A DNA stretch of 64,000 bases, taken from positions 1 through 64,000 of the forward strand of contig NZ_JAELXQ010000003.1 of assembly GCF_016427605.1 (NCBI RefSeq). The letters run 5' to 3'. The DNA is from Ochrobactrum sp. Q0168. GTDB taxonomy: Bacteria > Pseudomonadota > Alphaproteobacteria > Rhizobiales > Rhizobiaceae. Position numbers and translations under genes: made by a program. The notes under the pieces are model-generated. The model did no database searches. It worked only from the letters and a program-made list of their open reading frames with translations, and was not told the origin of the DNA. Positions 42,036 to 52,415 of the stretch are shown in pieces (the stretch's first letter is position 1; each line of letters begins with the position of its first letter).

Positions 42036-42968
42036 CTATTTTTGAGATGCGACCTGTGGAGAACTGCCGCTCTCCCAATAGGGAACAGGCCCGTAAAGAT
42101 CGGCGATATAATCTATGAACAGGCGCACCTTGGCAGGCAGGAACTGTTTCGAGGGATAGACCGCGTGAATGGCCACATTGCGCGACGCGGTGTAATCGGG
42201 CAGCACCTGCACCAGCTTGCCCGCCGCCAGTTCCGGGCCGATGTCCCAGGTGGAGCGCTGTGCAATACCGAGACCGGCCAGCACGGCCTCGCGCACCATT
42301 TCGCTGGAATTGGTCTGGAGCGGACCGACCGGGCGAATGACGATTGGCCCCTTCGGGCCTTCCAGGCGCCATGGGTCATTATTGTGCGGCGCAAGGCAGA
42401 TATGCGCCTGCAAGTCTTCGATAGTCTCAGGCGTGCCGCGTTCGGCGATATAGCCGGGCGAGGCGACGAGCAGGCGACGGACCGGCGCCAGCCTGCGCGC
42501 CACTAGTGTCGAATCCGACAATTCGCCGATGCGAATGGCGAGGTCATAGCCGTCGCCGACAATATCGACCATTTCGTCGGTTAATTGCATATTGACCGTC
42601 AGGTCGGCATTGGCGCGCATGAAAGGCACCAGATAGGGCGCGATATGCATGCGCCCGAAGGTCGTCGGGGCCGAGATTTTCAGCGTGCCGCGCGCATCGG
42701 CGGAACGCCGCGCGACGAAAGCTTCCGCTTCCTCGATATTGGACAATATGGCCAAGACGCGCTCGTGATAGCCATGACCGGCCTCGGTGAGCGCGATCTG
42801 GCGCGTGGTGCGTTGCAGAAGCCGGGTGCCGAGGCGCTCTTCCAGCCGCCCGAGACGTTTGGAAACCACGGCGGGCGAAAGGCCAAGATCGCGCGCCGCC
42901 GCCGACATGCTGCCGGTTGCGACCACGCGGGCAAAGATTTCCATATCGGCCAGACTGCTGCTCATCAT
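42036..42968 (-). CDS. LysR-family regulator divergent from glcDEF
   Basis: A 310-aa LysR of the CrgA/DsdC-like group. The HTH is near the N-terminus (MEIFARVVATGSMSAAARDLGLSPAVVSKRLGRLEERL over residues 9-47), followed by the LysR substrate-binding domain. ATG at 42968 (MMSSSLAD) is chosen; GGGAGTGGA lies upstream. The divergent position beside glcD suggests control of glycolate oxidase, although many members of this group act on unlinked genes. Confidence 0.86.
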   Translation of the reverse strand: MMSSSLADMEIFARVVATGSMSAAARDLGLSPAVVSKRLGRLEERLGTRLLQRTTRQIALTEAGHGYHERVLAILSNIEEAEAFVARRSADARGTLKISAPTTFGRMHIAPYLVPFMRANADLTVNMQLTDEMVDIVGDGYDLAIRIGELSDSTLVARRLAPVRRLLVASPGYIAERGTPETIEDLQAHICLAPHNNDPWRLEGPKGPIVIRPVGPLQTNSSEMVREAVLAGLGIAQRSTWDIGPELAAGKLVQVLPDYTASRNVAIHAVYPSKQFLPAKVRLFIDYIADLYGPVPYWESGSSPQVASQK

Positions 42969-43082
42969 GATCGCGTCATCCACTCCCACCGAATTGCCCT
43001 GCGCTTCAATTGCATCTAGCCGAGAGCTACAAGGCTCGGCAAGCAATTATGCCACAGCGTGAAAACTGTTATGCGAACCGCG

Positions 43083-43109
43083 CAAGTGGTAAAAATGATT
43101 TACCACTTG
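43083..43109. promoter_or_regulatory. 27-nt inverted-repeat operator upstream of glcD
   Basis: CAAGTGGTAAA (43083-43093) and TTTACCACTTG (43099-43109) are perfect 11-nt arms with spacer AATGA, 50 nt before the glcD start. TGGTAAA/TTTACCA arms resemble FadR-subfamily GntR sites (TGGTxxxACCA core) as used by GlcC and PdhR. The nearby GntR gene (40694-41503) is the first candidate. Confidence 0.7.
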
Positions 43110-43159
43110 ACGAATTTGGTGTGGAGTGCACTGTGTTTGCGGAATTGGTGGAGGAGCAA

Positions 43160-44656
43160 ATGAGCGGATTGATTATGCCGGAGCCGGATGCGTCCGTCAT
43201 GCAGCGGCGCGGGCAGATCGTGGATGATCTGCGCGGCATCGTACCGGGGGAGGGCGTGGTCGATACGGTCAACGCGATGCGCGTGTTCGAGAGCGACGGC
43301 CTGACCGCGCATCGCTCGCTGCCGCTGGTGGTGGTGCTGCCGGAAACGGTCGATCAGGTCTCCAAGGTTCTGCGTTATTGCCACGAGAATGGCATTCGCG
43401 TTGTACCGCGCGGCGCGGGTACATCGTTGTCGGGCGGTTCGATGCCGCTGCGGGATGCGGTGCTGCTCGGCATGTCCCGCTTCAATCGTATTCTCGAAAT
43501 CGATTATCCAAATCGCGTTGCCGTGGTGCAGCCGGGCGTGACCAATCTTGGCATTACCAAAGCCGTCGAGCATGAGGGCTTTTATTATGCGCCCGATCCA
43601 TCATCGCAGATTGCCTGTTCCATCGGCGGCAATGTCGCTGAAAATGCTGGTGGCGTGCATTGTCTCAAATACGGCCTGACCGCGAATAATGTTCTGGGCA
43701 TCGAAATGGTGCTCATCACCGGCGAGGTGCTCCGCCTTGGCGGCAAGCATCTCGACAGCGAGGGCTATGATCTACTAGGGCTGACGACCGGTTCGGAGGG
43801 CCTGCTTGGCGTTGTGACGGAAATCACGGTGCGCATTTTGCAAAAGCCGGAAACGGCGCGCGCCGTCATGGTCGGCTTTCCATCTAGCGAACAGGCTGGC
43901 CAGTGCGTGGCGGATATTATCGGTGCAGGCATTATTCCCGGCGGGATGGAGATGATGGACCGGCCTGCCATCAAAGCGGCGGAGGATTTTGTCCGCGTCG
44001 GCTATCCGCTTGATGTTGAAGCGTTGTTGATTGTCGAACTCGACGGCCCGCCGGTGGAAGTCGATCACTTGATCGGTCGGGTCGAAGCGCTGGCGCTGCG
44101 CAACGGTTCCACGACCTGTATTTTGTCGCAGTCGGAAGAGCAGCGCCTTGCTTTCTGGGCCGGGCGCAAGGCGGCTTTCCCGGCGGTGGGGCGCATATCG
44201 CCCGATTATCTGTGCATGGATGGCACCATTCCGCGCAAGGAGCTGCCGCGTGTGCTGTCAGGCATGCGCGACTTGTCGGAAAAATACGGATTGCGGGTGG
44301 CCAATGTGTTCCATGCGGGCGACGGCAATCTGCATCCGTTGATTCTCTATGATGCGAATATCCCCGGTGAACTGGAAGCCGCCGAAAACTTCGGCGCGGA
44401 TATTTTGCGGCTTTGTGTGAAAGTTGGCGGGGTTCTCACCGGCGAACACGGCGTCGGCATCGAAAAGCGCGATCTGATGCCGGAAATGTTCAATGACATC
44501 GACCTCGACCAGCAGATGCGCGTCAAGTGTGCCTTCGATGCCAAACATCTGCTCAATCCCGGCAAGGTGTTTCCGCAATTGCGCCGCTGCGCCGAGCTTG
44601 GCCGCATGCATGTGCATCGCGGCGAGCTGGCCTTCCCGGATATTCCCCGATTCTGA
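43160..44656 (+). CDS. glcD: Glycolate oxidase subunit GlcD, FAD-linked
   Basis: A 498-aa FAD-binding PCMH/VAO-type oxidase. The N-terminal FAD domain has VVPRGAGTSLSGGSMPL and IGGNVAENAGGVHCLKYGLT, and the C-terminus has NVFHAGDGNLHPLILYD and GGVLTGEHGVGIEKRDLM. It oxidises glycolate (or D-lactate) to the keto acid. ATG at 43160 follows GGAGGAGCAA; the longer upstream frame crosses the operator and is rejected. First gene of glcDEF. Confidence 0.95.
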   Translation: MSGLIMPEPDASVMQRRGQIVDDLRGIVPGEGVVDTVNAMRVFESDGLTAHRSLPLVVVLPETVDQVSKVLRYCHENGIRVVPRGAGTSLSGGSMPLRDAVLLGMSRFNRILEIDYPNRVAVVQPGVTNLGITKAVEHEGFYYAPDPSSQIACSIGGNVAENAGGVHCLKYGLTANNVLGIEMVLITGEVLRLGGKHLDSEGYDLLGLTTGSEGLLGVVTEITVRILQKPETARAVMVGFPSSEQAGQCVADIIGAGIIPGGMEMMDRPAIKAAEDFVRVGYPLDVEALLIVELDGPPVEVDHLIGRVEALALRNGSTTCILSQSEEQRLAFWAGRKAAFPAVGRISPDYLCMDGTIPRKELPRVLSGMRDLSEKYGLRVANVFHAGDGNLHPLILYDANIPGELEAAENFGADILRLCVKVGGVLTGEHGVGIEKRDLMPEMFNDIDLDQQMRVKCAFDAKHLLNPGKVFPQLRRCAELGRMHVHRGELAFPDIPRF

Positions 44657-44671
44657 GTTGTGGTTTTGATC

Positions 44672-45904
44672 ATGAGCGATGCAAATATTCTAAAGCCGCA
44701 GGATGAGGCGGGTGTTCTGGAGGCTGTGCAGGATGCGCTGGCCAGTTCCACCCCGCTGGAAATCATCGGCCATGGCTCCCAGCGCGGCATCGGGCACCGG
44801 GTCGATGCCGGGCGCGTGCTCGACGTGTCACGGCTTGCGGGGGTGACCCTGTATGAGCCGGACGAGCTGGTGCTCTCTGCGAAGGCCGGAACGCCGATGG
44901 TCGAGATAGAAAAGCTTCTGGCTGACAACAATCAGTGCTTTCATTTCGAGCCGATGGATTACGGCCCGTTGCTGTCGGGCGAGGCTGGTCGCGGCACAGT
45001 CGGAGGGGCGCTTGCCGCCAATCTGTCTGGTCCGCGCCGTCTCAAGGCGGGCGCAGCGCGCGACCATGTGCTCGGCGTGCGCGTTGTGTCTGGACGAGGC
45101 GAATTGTTCAAATCCGGCGGTCGCGTGGTCAAGAACGTGACAGGCTATGATCTCTCCAAGGGCATGGCCAATTCCTGGGGCACGCTGGGCGTCGCCACCG
45201 AGGTGACGTTCAAGGTTCTGCCGAAGCCGGAAACGGCGGCCACGCTCGCCGTGCGCGGATTGACCGACGAACAGGCGGCGCGCGTCATGGCGATGGCGAT
45301 GGGATCGCGCGAGGAGGTCGCTTCCGCAGCGCATTTGCCACCGACGGTTGCCAATCGCTTCCTTGACGGAAAGCTGGGCTGGCAAGCGGCGACCGTGTTG
45401 CGGCTTGAGGGCTTTGCGCCTTCGGTAGAGCATCGCAGCCGCCAATTGCAGGCGCTGTTGAGCCGGACCGGCACGGTGGAAGTGCTGGACAGCGTGCAAT
45501 CGCAGCAGCTCTGGCGCGAAGTGCGCGATGTCCTGCCTTATGCCAATGCGGGCGACAATCGTGCTGTCTGGCGTGTGTCGATGACGCCGATGCAAGGCTG
45601 GCAGTTGGTGGACGAGTTCCGCCGTCACGCGGGCGTGGATGCCTATTACGACTGGCAGGGCGGCCTGATCTGGATGCGGATGGAGGCCGACCCCGAAGCG
45701 CAGGTCTTGCGCAAACTCATCGCCAGACATGGCGGCGGTCACGCGACGCTGGTGCGCGCGCCCGACGCGATCCGGGCTGGCATCGATGTGTTCGAACCGC
45801 AGCCCGCAGCTCTTGCCGCCCTGTCGCAGCGGTTGAAGCAGCAATTCGATCCGGAAAACATTCTCAATCCCGGACGTATGCATTCTTATCAGGTTGGAGC
45901 GTGA
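44672..45904 (+). CDS. glcE: Glycolate oxidase subunit GlcE
   Basis: About 410 aa. A shorter FAD-binding PCMH protein (HGSQRGIGHRVDAGRVLDVSRLAG; GRGTVGGALAANLSGPRR; GRVVKNVTGYDLSKGMANSWGTLG) with the GlcE C-terminus (FDPENILNPGRM). It works with GlcD and GlcF in the membrane-associated glycolate oxidase. ATG at 44672 is chosen; GTG at 44660 is an alternative. It begins 15 nt after glcD. Confidence 0.93.
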   Translation: MSDANILKPQDEAGVLEAVQDALASSTPLEIIGHGSQRGIGHRVDAGRVLDVSRLAGVTLYEPDELVLSAKAGTPMVEIEKLLADNNQCFHFEPMDYGPLLSGEAGRGTVGGALAANLSGPRRLKAGAARDHVLGVRVVSGRGELFKSGGRVVKNVTGYDLSKGMANSWGTLGVATEVTFKVLPKPETAATLAVRGLTDEQAARVMAMAMGSREEVASAAHLPPTVANRFLDGKLGWQAATVLRLEGFAPSVEHRSRQLQALLSRTGTVEVLDSVQSQQLWREVRDVLPYANAGDNRAVWRVSMTPMQGWQLVDEFRRHAGVDAYYDWQGGLIWMRMEADPEAQVLRKLIARHGGGHATLVRAPDAIRAGIDVFEPQPAALAALSQRLKQQFDPENILNPGRMHSYQVGA

Positions 45905-45908
45905 CACG

Positions 45909-47201
45909 ATGCAAACCCATTTCAGCCCCGACCAGCTTCGCGATCCTGGCGTTCAGGAATCGGAAAAAATCCTGCGTAAATGCGTGCATTGCGGTTTCTG
46001 CACGGCCACATGCCCGACCTATGTGACGCTGGGCAACGAACTCGACAGCCCGCGCGGGCGCATTTATCTGATCAAGGATATGCTGGAAAACGGCCGTCCG
46101 GCGGATGAGGAGGTCGTGCGCCATGTCGACCGTTGCCTGTCGTGCCTCTCCTGCATGACGACTTGTCCTTCGGGCGTCAATTACATGCATCTGGTCGATC
46201 ATGCCCGCGCCCATATCGAGAAAACCTACAAGCGCCCCTTCATGAGCCGTTTTCTGCGCGGGGTTCTGGCGCAGGTTCTGCCCTATCCGGGCCGGTTCCG
46301 CGCAGCACTGAAACTGGCAAAGCTCGGCAAGCCGTTTGCACCGCTTTTGCGCAAGAGCGATGCCTTGAAACCCATGGCGGCGATGCTTGATCTCGCGCCG
46401 CAAAACTTGCCAGCGGCGGCCCCTATTGAAACCGTCAGCGCCGCCAAAGGCGAAAGGCGCGGTCGCGTGGCGATTCTCAACGGCTGTGCGCAGCCCGTGC
46501 TCAATCCGGGTATCAATGCCGCCACCTTGCGGCTCTTGAACCGCTTCGGCATCGAAGTGGTGACGCCGAAGGGCGAAGGCTGCTGCGGTTCGCTGGTTCA
46601 CCATATGGGCCGTGAAGAACAGGCGCTGGAACAGGCGCGGCACAATGTCGATGTCTGGATGCGCGAGATTGAGGCAGGCGGTCTCGATGCGATCATCGTC
46701 ACGGCATCCGGCTGCGGCACGACGATAAAGGATTATGGCTACATGCTGCGGCTCGATCCGGCCTACCAGGACAAGGCTGCGCGGGTTTCGGCGCTGGCAA
46801 AGGACATCACCGAATATCTGACCCTCATCGACCTGCCGGAACCCGATGCGCCGCAGGCGTTGACGGTCGCCTATCACTCGGCCTGCTCGATGCAGCATGG
46901 GCAGAAAATTGTGCGACAGCCGAAAGACCTGCTCTCCAAGGCGGGTTTTACGGTGAAGGAACCGCTGGAAGGACACCTGTGCTGCGGATCGGCTGGCACC
47001 TATAACATCATGCAGCCGGAGATTGCCGCCAAGCTGCGCGACCGCAAGGTGAAGAATATCGAGGCAACCGGTGCCGCCCTTATTGCAACCGGCAATATCG
47101 GCTGCATGACGCAGATTGCCACTGGCAGCAAATTGCCGATTGTCCACACGGTGGAGCTGATCGACTGGGCCTATGGCGGGCCAAAGCCGGTCGCTCTCTG
47201 A
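45909..47201 (+). CDS. glcF: Glycolate oxidase iron-sulfur subunit GlcF
   Basis: About 430 aa. Two 4Fe-4S ferredoxin motifs are near the N-terminus (CVHCGFCTATCP and CLSCLSCMTTCP), followed by two CCG cysteine-rich domains (EGCCGSLVHHMG and HLCCGSAGTYN). It carries electrons from GlcD/E to the quinone pool. ATG at 45909 follows GGAGCGTG and lies 4 nt after the glcE stop. A palindromic terminator follows. Confidence 0.95.
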   Translation: MQTHFSPDQLRDPGVQESEKILRKCVHCGFCTATCPTYVTLGNELDSPRGRIYLIKDMLENGRPADEEVVRHVDRCLSCLSCMTTCPSGVNYMHLVDHARAHIEKTYKRPFMSRFLRGVLAQVLPYPGRFRAALKLAKLGKPFAPLLRKSDALKPMAAMLDLAPQNLPAAAPIETVSAAKGERRGRVAILNGCAQPVLNPGINAATLRLLNRFGIEVVTPKGEGCCGSLVHHMGREEQALEQARHNVDVWMREIEAGGLDAIIVTASGCGTTIKDYGYMLRLDPAYQDKAARVSALAKDITEYLTLIDLPEPDAPQALTVAYHSACSMQHGQKIVRQPKDLLSKAGFTVKEPLEGHLCCGSAGTYNIMQPEIAAKLRDRKVKNIEATGAALIATGNIGCMTQIATGSKLPIVHTVELIDWAYGGPKPVAL

Positions 47202-47244
47202 GGCTCCCGTCTTCACTGACGCGGCATAGTGCAACGGAAAGCCA

Positions 47245-47274
47245 AAAAGCCGGTCTGAATTCAGACCGGCTTTT
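47245..47274. terminator. Bidirectional terminator between glcF and hisG
   Basis: AAAGCCGGTCTGAA / TTCAGACCGGCTTT, a near-perfect palindrome with flanking A and T runs. Almost the same stem recurs at 54320-54349. Confidence 0.88.
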
Positions 47275-47301
47275 ATGGAATGTCATAATATCACAGAAGC
47301 G

Positions 47302-47997
47302 TCAGGCCGCGAGACCCTTGCGGATACGCTCGGCAATTTCCGCGATACGGGCATTGCCATGGCTGCGGCGCGCCGAAACAAGGCAGGCCTGCGAGCGCAG
47401 GATCACGCCATCTTCCAGCACCTTCAGGCGATTGGCGCGCAAGGTGGAACCGGTCGACGTAATATCGACAATCATGTCGGCAGAACCTGCCGCCGGAGCG
47501 CCTTCGGTCGCGCCAAGGCTTTCCACGATGCGGTAAACCTGAATGCCGTGCTTCTGCGAGAAGAACTGCTGTGTCAGACGCCAATATTTGGTGGCGATGC
47601 GTAGGCGGCGACCATGACGCTGGCGGAAATCGGCAGCCACGTCATCAAGGTCGGCCATGCTGGTCACATCGCGCCAGACTTCCGGCACGGCAACAACCAC
47701 ATCGGCGTGACCGAAGCCAAGTTGCGCCTCGATGGCCACGCGCTCATCGGCATGGGCCAATGTTTCGCGCACGAGGTCTTCCCCCGTGACGCCCATATCA
47801 ACGCTGCCATAGCCCAGCTCGCGGGCAATCTCGGAAGCCGACAGGAACAGAATATCGAGGTCGTCTTCACCTTCGACGCGCGCGCGGTAATTGCGGTCGT
47901 CATCCGGCAGGATCACCTTGTATCCGGCCTTTTCGAGAACGGCGAGCGTCTGTTCCTTCAGCCGCCCCTTGGACGGCAATGCCAGTGTGACGCTCAT
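47302..47997 (-). CDS. hisG: ATP phosphoribosyltransferase, short form
   Basis: A 231-aa HisG of the short form, which needs HisZ as regulatory subunit. [22 protein letters not shown] at the N-terminus and [25 protein letters not shown] near the C-terminus are diagnostic. First step of histidine synthesis: ATP + PRPP to phosphoribosyl-ATP. Its ATG overlaps the hisZ stop (ATGA). Confidence 0.96.
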   Translation of the reverse strand: MSVTLALPSKGRLKEQTLAVLEKAGYKVILPDDDRNYRARVEGEDDLDILFLSASEIARELGYGSVDMGVTGEDLVRETLAHADERVAIEAQLGFGHADVVVAVPEVWRDVTSMADLDDVAADFRQRHGRRLRIATKYWRLTQQFFSQKHGIQVYRIVESLGATEGAPAAGSADMIVDITSTGSTLRANRLKVLEDGVILRSQACLVSARRSHGNARIAEIAERIRKGLAA

Positions 47998-49136
47998 TTC
48001 GTTGCTCCCGCCAATGCCTGAAGCCGGTCCAGCCAGATGGAGAAGCCGACGCCGGGAATATTTTCGGAAGCGCCGAGCATGGTCAAAAGCCGGTCGTAAC
48101 GGCCGCCGCCTGCCAGAACCGCGTCCTTTTCCACGCCAGCGGCGCGAATTTCATAGACGAGGCCGGTGTAGTAATCGAGCGGACGGCCGAACGACGCGTC
48201 ATAGACGATATCGCTGGTCTTGATGCCAGCCGCAGCAATCGCCTCGGCGCGAGCTTCGAATTTCTGAAGTACGGCTCCGAGATCGAGCGCATTTTCGGAT
48301 GCGAAAGCGCGCAAGGTGACCGATGCGGAATCGAGCGTGACATGGGTTTCCAGAAACTGCTTGAGCAGATTGAGCGCCGATGCAGGGAAGCGTGTCGCGG
48401 CCAGATCTTCCTTTTCGATCAGGCGGCGGGCGATTTCGGCCGGCGAACGGCCAGCGCCCGGCGAAATGCCAGCTTCCAGCATTTCTGCTTCCAGCATCCG
48501 CGCAAGGCCGGTTTCGTCACCTTCGGCAACGAGAACGGCCAGCGTTTCCGGCAGGGAATCGCGCGGCTTGGCACCCGTCAGCTCGGCCAGAGCCAGCTGC
48601 ATGGAATGCGCATCGCCGAAGGAACGCAGCAGCTTCTTGCGCCAGCCCTGCGGCAGACCAAGCGCCTTGAGCATACCGGCAAAAACCGACTGGTCGCCCA
48701 GCACGATCTCAAGCCCGGCCTGTGGAGCGACAGAGCGGACGCAGGACAGCGCATCGGCAATCGAGCGCGCATCCGAAGCCGCCTCATCGGCAGCACCCAG
48801 ATCCTCGATCCCGGCCTGAAGAAATTCAGCCGCGCCGTCACGGCGCTGGCGGAACACTTCGCCGAGATAGGCATAACGTTTCGGCGTTGCGGCATTGAGC
48901 GCGATATGGTTGCGACAGACGGGAATGGTGAATTCCGGCCGCAGGCACAGGCTGTCGCCATTTTCATTTTCGGTGAGGAAAATACGACGGCGCAAATCCT
49001 CGCCCGCCATATCCAGAAATGGATCGGCAGGCTGGATCAGCGGTATTTCCACCAGATCGGCATCGCGCGCATCAAGCTCTGTGCGAAGCGCGTTGAAAAC
49101 CGGCGATGTGCGCGTTGCGGCCATGGTTCCGATCAC
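47994..49136 (-). CDS. hisZ: ATP phosphoribosyltransferase regulatory subunit
   Basis: A 380-aa class-II aaRS-like paralogue of HisS. It has [16 protein letters not shown] and [19 protein letters not shown] but a shorter C-terminus without the anticodon-binding domain. It forms a complex with HisG and carries the histidine feedback response. Its ATG overlaps the hisS stop as ATGA (alternative ATG at 49124). Confidence 0.94.
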   Translation of the reverse strand: MIGTMAATRTSPVFNALRTELDARDADLVEIPLIQPADPFLDMAGEDLRRRIFLTENENGDSLCLRPEFTIPVCRNHIALNAATPKRYAYLGEVFRQRRDGAAEFLQAGIEDLGAADEAASDARSIADALSCVRSVAPQAGLEIVLGDQSVFAGMLKALGLPQGWRKKLLRSFGDAHSMQLALAELTGAKPRDSLPETLAVLVAEGDETGLARMLEAEMLEAGISPGAGRSPAEIARRLIEKEDLAATRFPASALNLLKQFLETHVTLDSASVTLRAFASENALDLGAVLQKFEARAEAIAAAGIKTSDIVYDASFGRPLDYYTGLVYEIRAAGVEKDAVLAGGGRYDRLLTMLGASENIPGVGFSIWLDRLQALAGATK

Positions 49137-50641
49137 TTTGCGGCTTGAGCGCGGTCCTGCGCCTGACTGCTGAGAATTTCCCGAACCGCTTCGACCAGAC
49201 CGTCTTCCTTGACGGTGATCTGCGCCGGACGGCTCTCGCGCCAGGTCACATTATCCTCGATCTCGGCGGAAAGGCGCTTGCCTTCGACCAGATCCTTGAT
49301 CTGCACTTCACCGGCTTCGCGCTCCTGAGAGCCCTGAATGATCACGCAGGGCGCATCGCGACGGTCGGCATATTTCATCTGCGCCTTCATGCCGGAGCCG
49401 CCGACATACATTTCAGCGCGGATGCCCTGCTGGCGCAGATCGGAGACCATCTTCTGATAGCGACCCAGGCTTTCCGTGTCCTTGTCCATCACCAGTACGA
49501 CAACCGGGCCGACGACATCGGATACATCCAGTTTGCCAAGATTTTTCAGCGCCGTCATCAGGCGCGAAACACCGATGGAGAAGCCCGTAGCCGGAACCGG
49601 CTCGCCACGGAAGCGCGACACGAGACCGTCATAACGACCGCCCCCGCCAACCGAACCGAACACGACCTTCTGTCCGTCTTCATTGGTCACGTCGAACAGA
49701 AGCTCGGCTTCGAAAACTGGACCAGTATAATATTCGAGACCACGAACCACGGAAGGATCGATCTTCACGCGACCATCATAGCCGCCTGCCGAGAACAGCG
49801 CCTGCATGTCGGCAAGTTCAGTGACACCTTCTTCGCCCTTGGCGTTGCCTGCAACGACGGCGCGCAGATTGGCAATCGTATCGGCGCCCGTCGCACCACC
49901 GGCAGCGGTGAAGGCCAGCACCTTTTCAATTGCGGCATCGGTCAGTTCTGCGCCCTTGGTGAAATCGCCGCTTTCGTCGAGGCGCCCCTTGCCGAGCAGA
50001 AGGCGCACGCCTTCGGGTCCAAACTTGTCGAGCTTGTCGATAGCGCGCAGTACATTCAGGCGCTTGGCGGCATTGCCCTCGCCTTCAAGGCCGATGGCAT
50101 CCAGCACGCCGTCCAGAACCTTACGGTTGTTGACGCGGATCGCGTAATCGCCGCGACGAATGCCGAGACGCTCCAGCGTGTCGGCCATCATCATGCACAT
50201 TTCGGCATCGGCGGAGACGTTCGGCGCGCCAACCGTGTCGGCGTCGAACTGCATGAATTGACGGAAGCGGCCTGGGCCCGGCTTTTCGTTGCGGAACACC
50301 CAGCCATTGCGATAGCTGCGATAAGGTTTTGGCAGCTGCTCGAAATTTTCGGCGACATAGCGCGCCAGCGGCGCGGTCAGATCATAGCGCAGCGACAGCC
50401 ACTGCTCGTCATCATCCTGAAAGGAGAACACGCCTTCATTCGGGCGGTCCTGATCCGGAAGAAACTTTCCGAGCGCGTCCGTATATTCCACCAGAGGCGT
50501 TTCCACCGGCTCGAAACCATAAAGGTCATAGACTTCGCGGATCGTCGCCATCATCTTTTCGGCGGCGCGCAAGTCGTCCGGAACCCGATCGACAAACCCG
50601 CGCGGCAGCCGCGCCTTCATCTTGTCCGCTTTATCGGCCAT
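49133..50641 (-). CDS. hisS: Histidyl-tRNA synthetase
   Basis: A 502-aa class-II synthetase: motif 2 [20 protein letters not shown], the His-binding [14 protein letters not shown], motif 3 [15 protein letters not shown] with GFSIGVSR, and a C-terminal anticodon-binding domain ([16 protein letters not shown]). An insertion typical of alpha-proteobacteria lies around residues 185-275. ATG at 50641 follows AGGCAGGAAAA. First gene of the overlapping hisS-hisZ-hisG operon. Confidence 0.96.
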   Translation of the reverse strand: MADKADKMKARLPRGFVDRVPDDLRAAEKMMATIREVYDLYGFEPVETPLVEYTDALGKFLPDQDRPNEGVFSFQDDDEQWLSLRYDLTAPLARYVAENFEQLPKPYRSYRNGWVFRNEKPGPGRFRQFMQFDADTVGAPNVSADAEMCMMMADTLERLGIRRGDYAIRVNNRKVLDGVLDAIGLEGEGNAAKRLNVLRAIDKLDKFGPEGVRLLLGKGRLDESGDFTKGAELTDAAIEKVLAFTAAGGATGADTIANLRAVVAGNAKGEEGVTELADMQALFSAGGYDGRVKIDPSVVRGLEYYTGPVFEAELLFDVTNEDGQKVVFGSVGGGGRYDGLVSRFRGEPVPATGFSIGVSRLMTALKNLGKLDVSDVVGPVVVLVMDKDTESLGRYQKMVSDLRQQGIRAEMYVGGSGMKAQMKYADRRDAPCVIIQGSQEREAGEVQIKDLVEGKRLSAEIEDNVTWRESRPAQITVKEDGLVEAVREILSSQAQDRAQAAK

Positions 50642-50754
50642 TTTTCCTGCCTGATCGCTAAATATATACAATACATGCCGGAAAAAACCGGCAGCAAACC
50701 CGTTGCCGGTTTCCTAACCGATCAAGTCCGTTGCGGCAAGTGCAGGAAGCGTGT

Positions 50755-51372
50755 TCAACGTGCGGCAATGGCGACGGCGGCGCTCGCCATCACGCCAGCG
50801 CTGGTCCGATTGGCGATGCGCATCATGCGCGGGCTGCGCAAAACACGCCGCGCCTGCGCGGCCAGCACTACCCAGGCGGTATCGACCGCTGCCAGAACGA
50901 CAAACATGACAGCGAGCAACTCTACCCAGCCCGTGAGCGATACGTGGGTGATGTCCACCACCGTCGGCAGAATGGCGATATAAAAGACCATGATCTTCGG
51001 ATTGCCGAGCGTGACGGCAAGTGCGCTCAGGAAAAGCTTGCGCCCTTCGCCATGACGCGGAATGGCGTCTTCATCCGCTTCCTCTGTGACCGGTGCAAAC
51101 CACATTTTCCACGACAGATAGATCAGATAGGCGACGCCCGCATATTTCAGCACCAGAAACGCGGTGTGGAAGCTGTTGGCCAGAGCGGACAGCCCCCAGA
51201 CGGCGAGCGACAGCCATATGGCGTCGCCAAGCCAAAGGCCGAACATGAATGGAAAGACGCCCTTGTGCCCACGGCTGATGACGCGCGCCACCAGCGCACC
51301 GACATTCGGCCCCGGCGTGCCTGCGGCAACAACCAGAATACCCGCGAAAGCAATGAGCGACGTCAAATCCAT
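50755..51372 (-). CDS. LysE/RhtB-family amino-acid exporter
   Basis: A 205-aa inner-membrane protein with about 6 TM helices. AAGTPGPNVGALVARVISRGHKGV near the N-terminus and the LGNPKIMVFYIAILPTVVD segment are family signatures. It exports amino acids or related metabolites; the substrate is unknown. ATG at 51372 follows GGAGAA; a longer upstream frame is not needed. Confidence 0.9.
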   Translation of the reverse strand: MDLTSLIAFAGILVVAAGTPGPNVGALVARVISRGHKGVFPFMFGLWLGDAIWLSLAVWGLSALANSFHTAFLVLKYAGVAYLIYLSWKMWFAPVTEEADEDAIPRHGEGRKLFLSALAVTLGNPKIMVFYIAILPTVVDITHVSLTGWVELLAVMFVVLAAVDTAWVVLAAQARRVLRSPRMMRIANRTSAGVMASAAVAIAAR

Positions 51373-51448
51373 AATCGGTTCTCCGAACAAGCGGGTTTTT
51401 CTGGCAGAAAGACTGCTGCTTAGCAATCCCCGTTAATTGGATCCCATC

Positions 51449-52096
51449 TTATTGGGGTCGGCGAAATGCCAGACGCAGTTTTTCGACATGGGCGCGACAA
51501 TGGCAGCCTTCGATATGGTCGTTGACCAGACCCATGGCCTGCATGAAAGCGTAAACCGTCGTCGGCCCCACAAAGGACCAGCCCCGCTTTTTCAAATCCT
51601 TGGAAATACGAATGGAGGTTTCGGTTTTCGGATTAGCGATCAGGGTCGGATAATCCACGACGGCAGGGCGGTCCTCCGCACCCGGTTCGAACGACCAGAA
51701 ATAGGCTGCGAGCGAGCCCTTTTCCGCGACGAGTTCTATGGCGCGTTTGGCATTGTTGATCGTGGATTCGATCTTGCCGCGATGGCGGACAATGCCCTTG
51801 TCGGCCAGCAGGCGTTCCACGTCTTTTTCGTCATAGCGCGCGACACGGTGGAAATCGAAGCCATCGAATGCCGCGCGGAAATTTTCGCGCTTGCGCAGGA
51901 TGGTGAGCCAGGACAGGCCTGACTGGAAACCTTCCAGGCATATCTTCTCGAACAGCCGGAAATCATCGGAAACCGGCACGCCCCATTCATTGTCGTGATA
52001 GGCGAGATAATCCGGCAATACGCCCGGCCAGAAGCAGCGGGTCTTGCCATCTTCGCTGACGATCAAACCTGTCTTGACCTCGGCAACATCACTCAT
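51449..52096 (-). CDS. tagA: DNA-3-methyladenine glycosylase I
   Basis: A 215-aa TagA-type HhH glycosylase: CFWPGVLPDYLAYHDNEWGVP at about residues 21-41, LFEKICLEGFQSGLSWLTILRKRENF, and a C-terminal zinc-site region (AFMQAMGLVNDHIEGCHCR) with the conserved HxxxCxC residues. It removes 3-methyladenine from DNA. GGAGGCGGGAAA precedes the ATG. Confidence 0.95.
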   Translation of the reverse strand: MSDVAEVKTGLIVSEDGKTRCFWPGVLPDYLAYHDNEWGVPVSDDFRLFEKICLEGFQSGLSWLTILRKRENFRAAFDGFDFHRVARYDEKDVERLLADKGIVRHRGKIESTINNAKRAIELVAEKGSLAAYFWSFEPGAEDRPAVVDYPTLIANPKTETSIRISKDLKKRGWSFVGPTTVYAFMQAMGLVNDHIEGCHCRAHVEKLRLAFRRPQ

Positions 52097-52415
52097 TTTC
52101 CCGCCTCCATTTGCTGCTCATGACGCTATCCGAAAACTGTTTCCCACTTTTCGGGGACATGCGCAAAGCTTCATCGATCATTAAACATGTGACGCAACCC
52201 GACGCTAACCACAACTCTACTTAGAGCTTCAGGCAGGCAGATCACGCGACCGAAATTTACCTTTCCGATTCCATTGGGGCGCACAATCCCGTCATGAAAT
52301 AAAGGGCTGCTCTCCTGACAGCACATGTCAGGAGCTGCAGACAGGCAACCGCGCCAATGGACCCAGACAGGTGAAGCAAACGGGATGATGGCGCAAAGAG
52401 AGACGGATCTGGACC
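52097..52415. other. Divergent intergenic region, tagA / L,D-transpeptidase gene
   Basis: 319 nt with no supported gene; it contains the palindromic repeat at 52125-52161 and the promoters of the two divergent genes. Confidence 0.5.
52125..52161. repeat. Short palindromic intergenic repeat
   Basis: CTATCCGAAAACTGTTTCCC followed by ACTTTTCGGGGACATGC: imperfect palindrome related to the element at 18422-18464. It resembles a dispersed Brucellaceae repeat. Confidence 0.6.

Noticed and set aside
49106..50983. 625-aa open frame opposite hisS
   Set aside because: Antisense to a conserved synthetase; open only because of codon bias.
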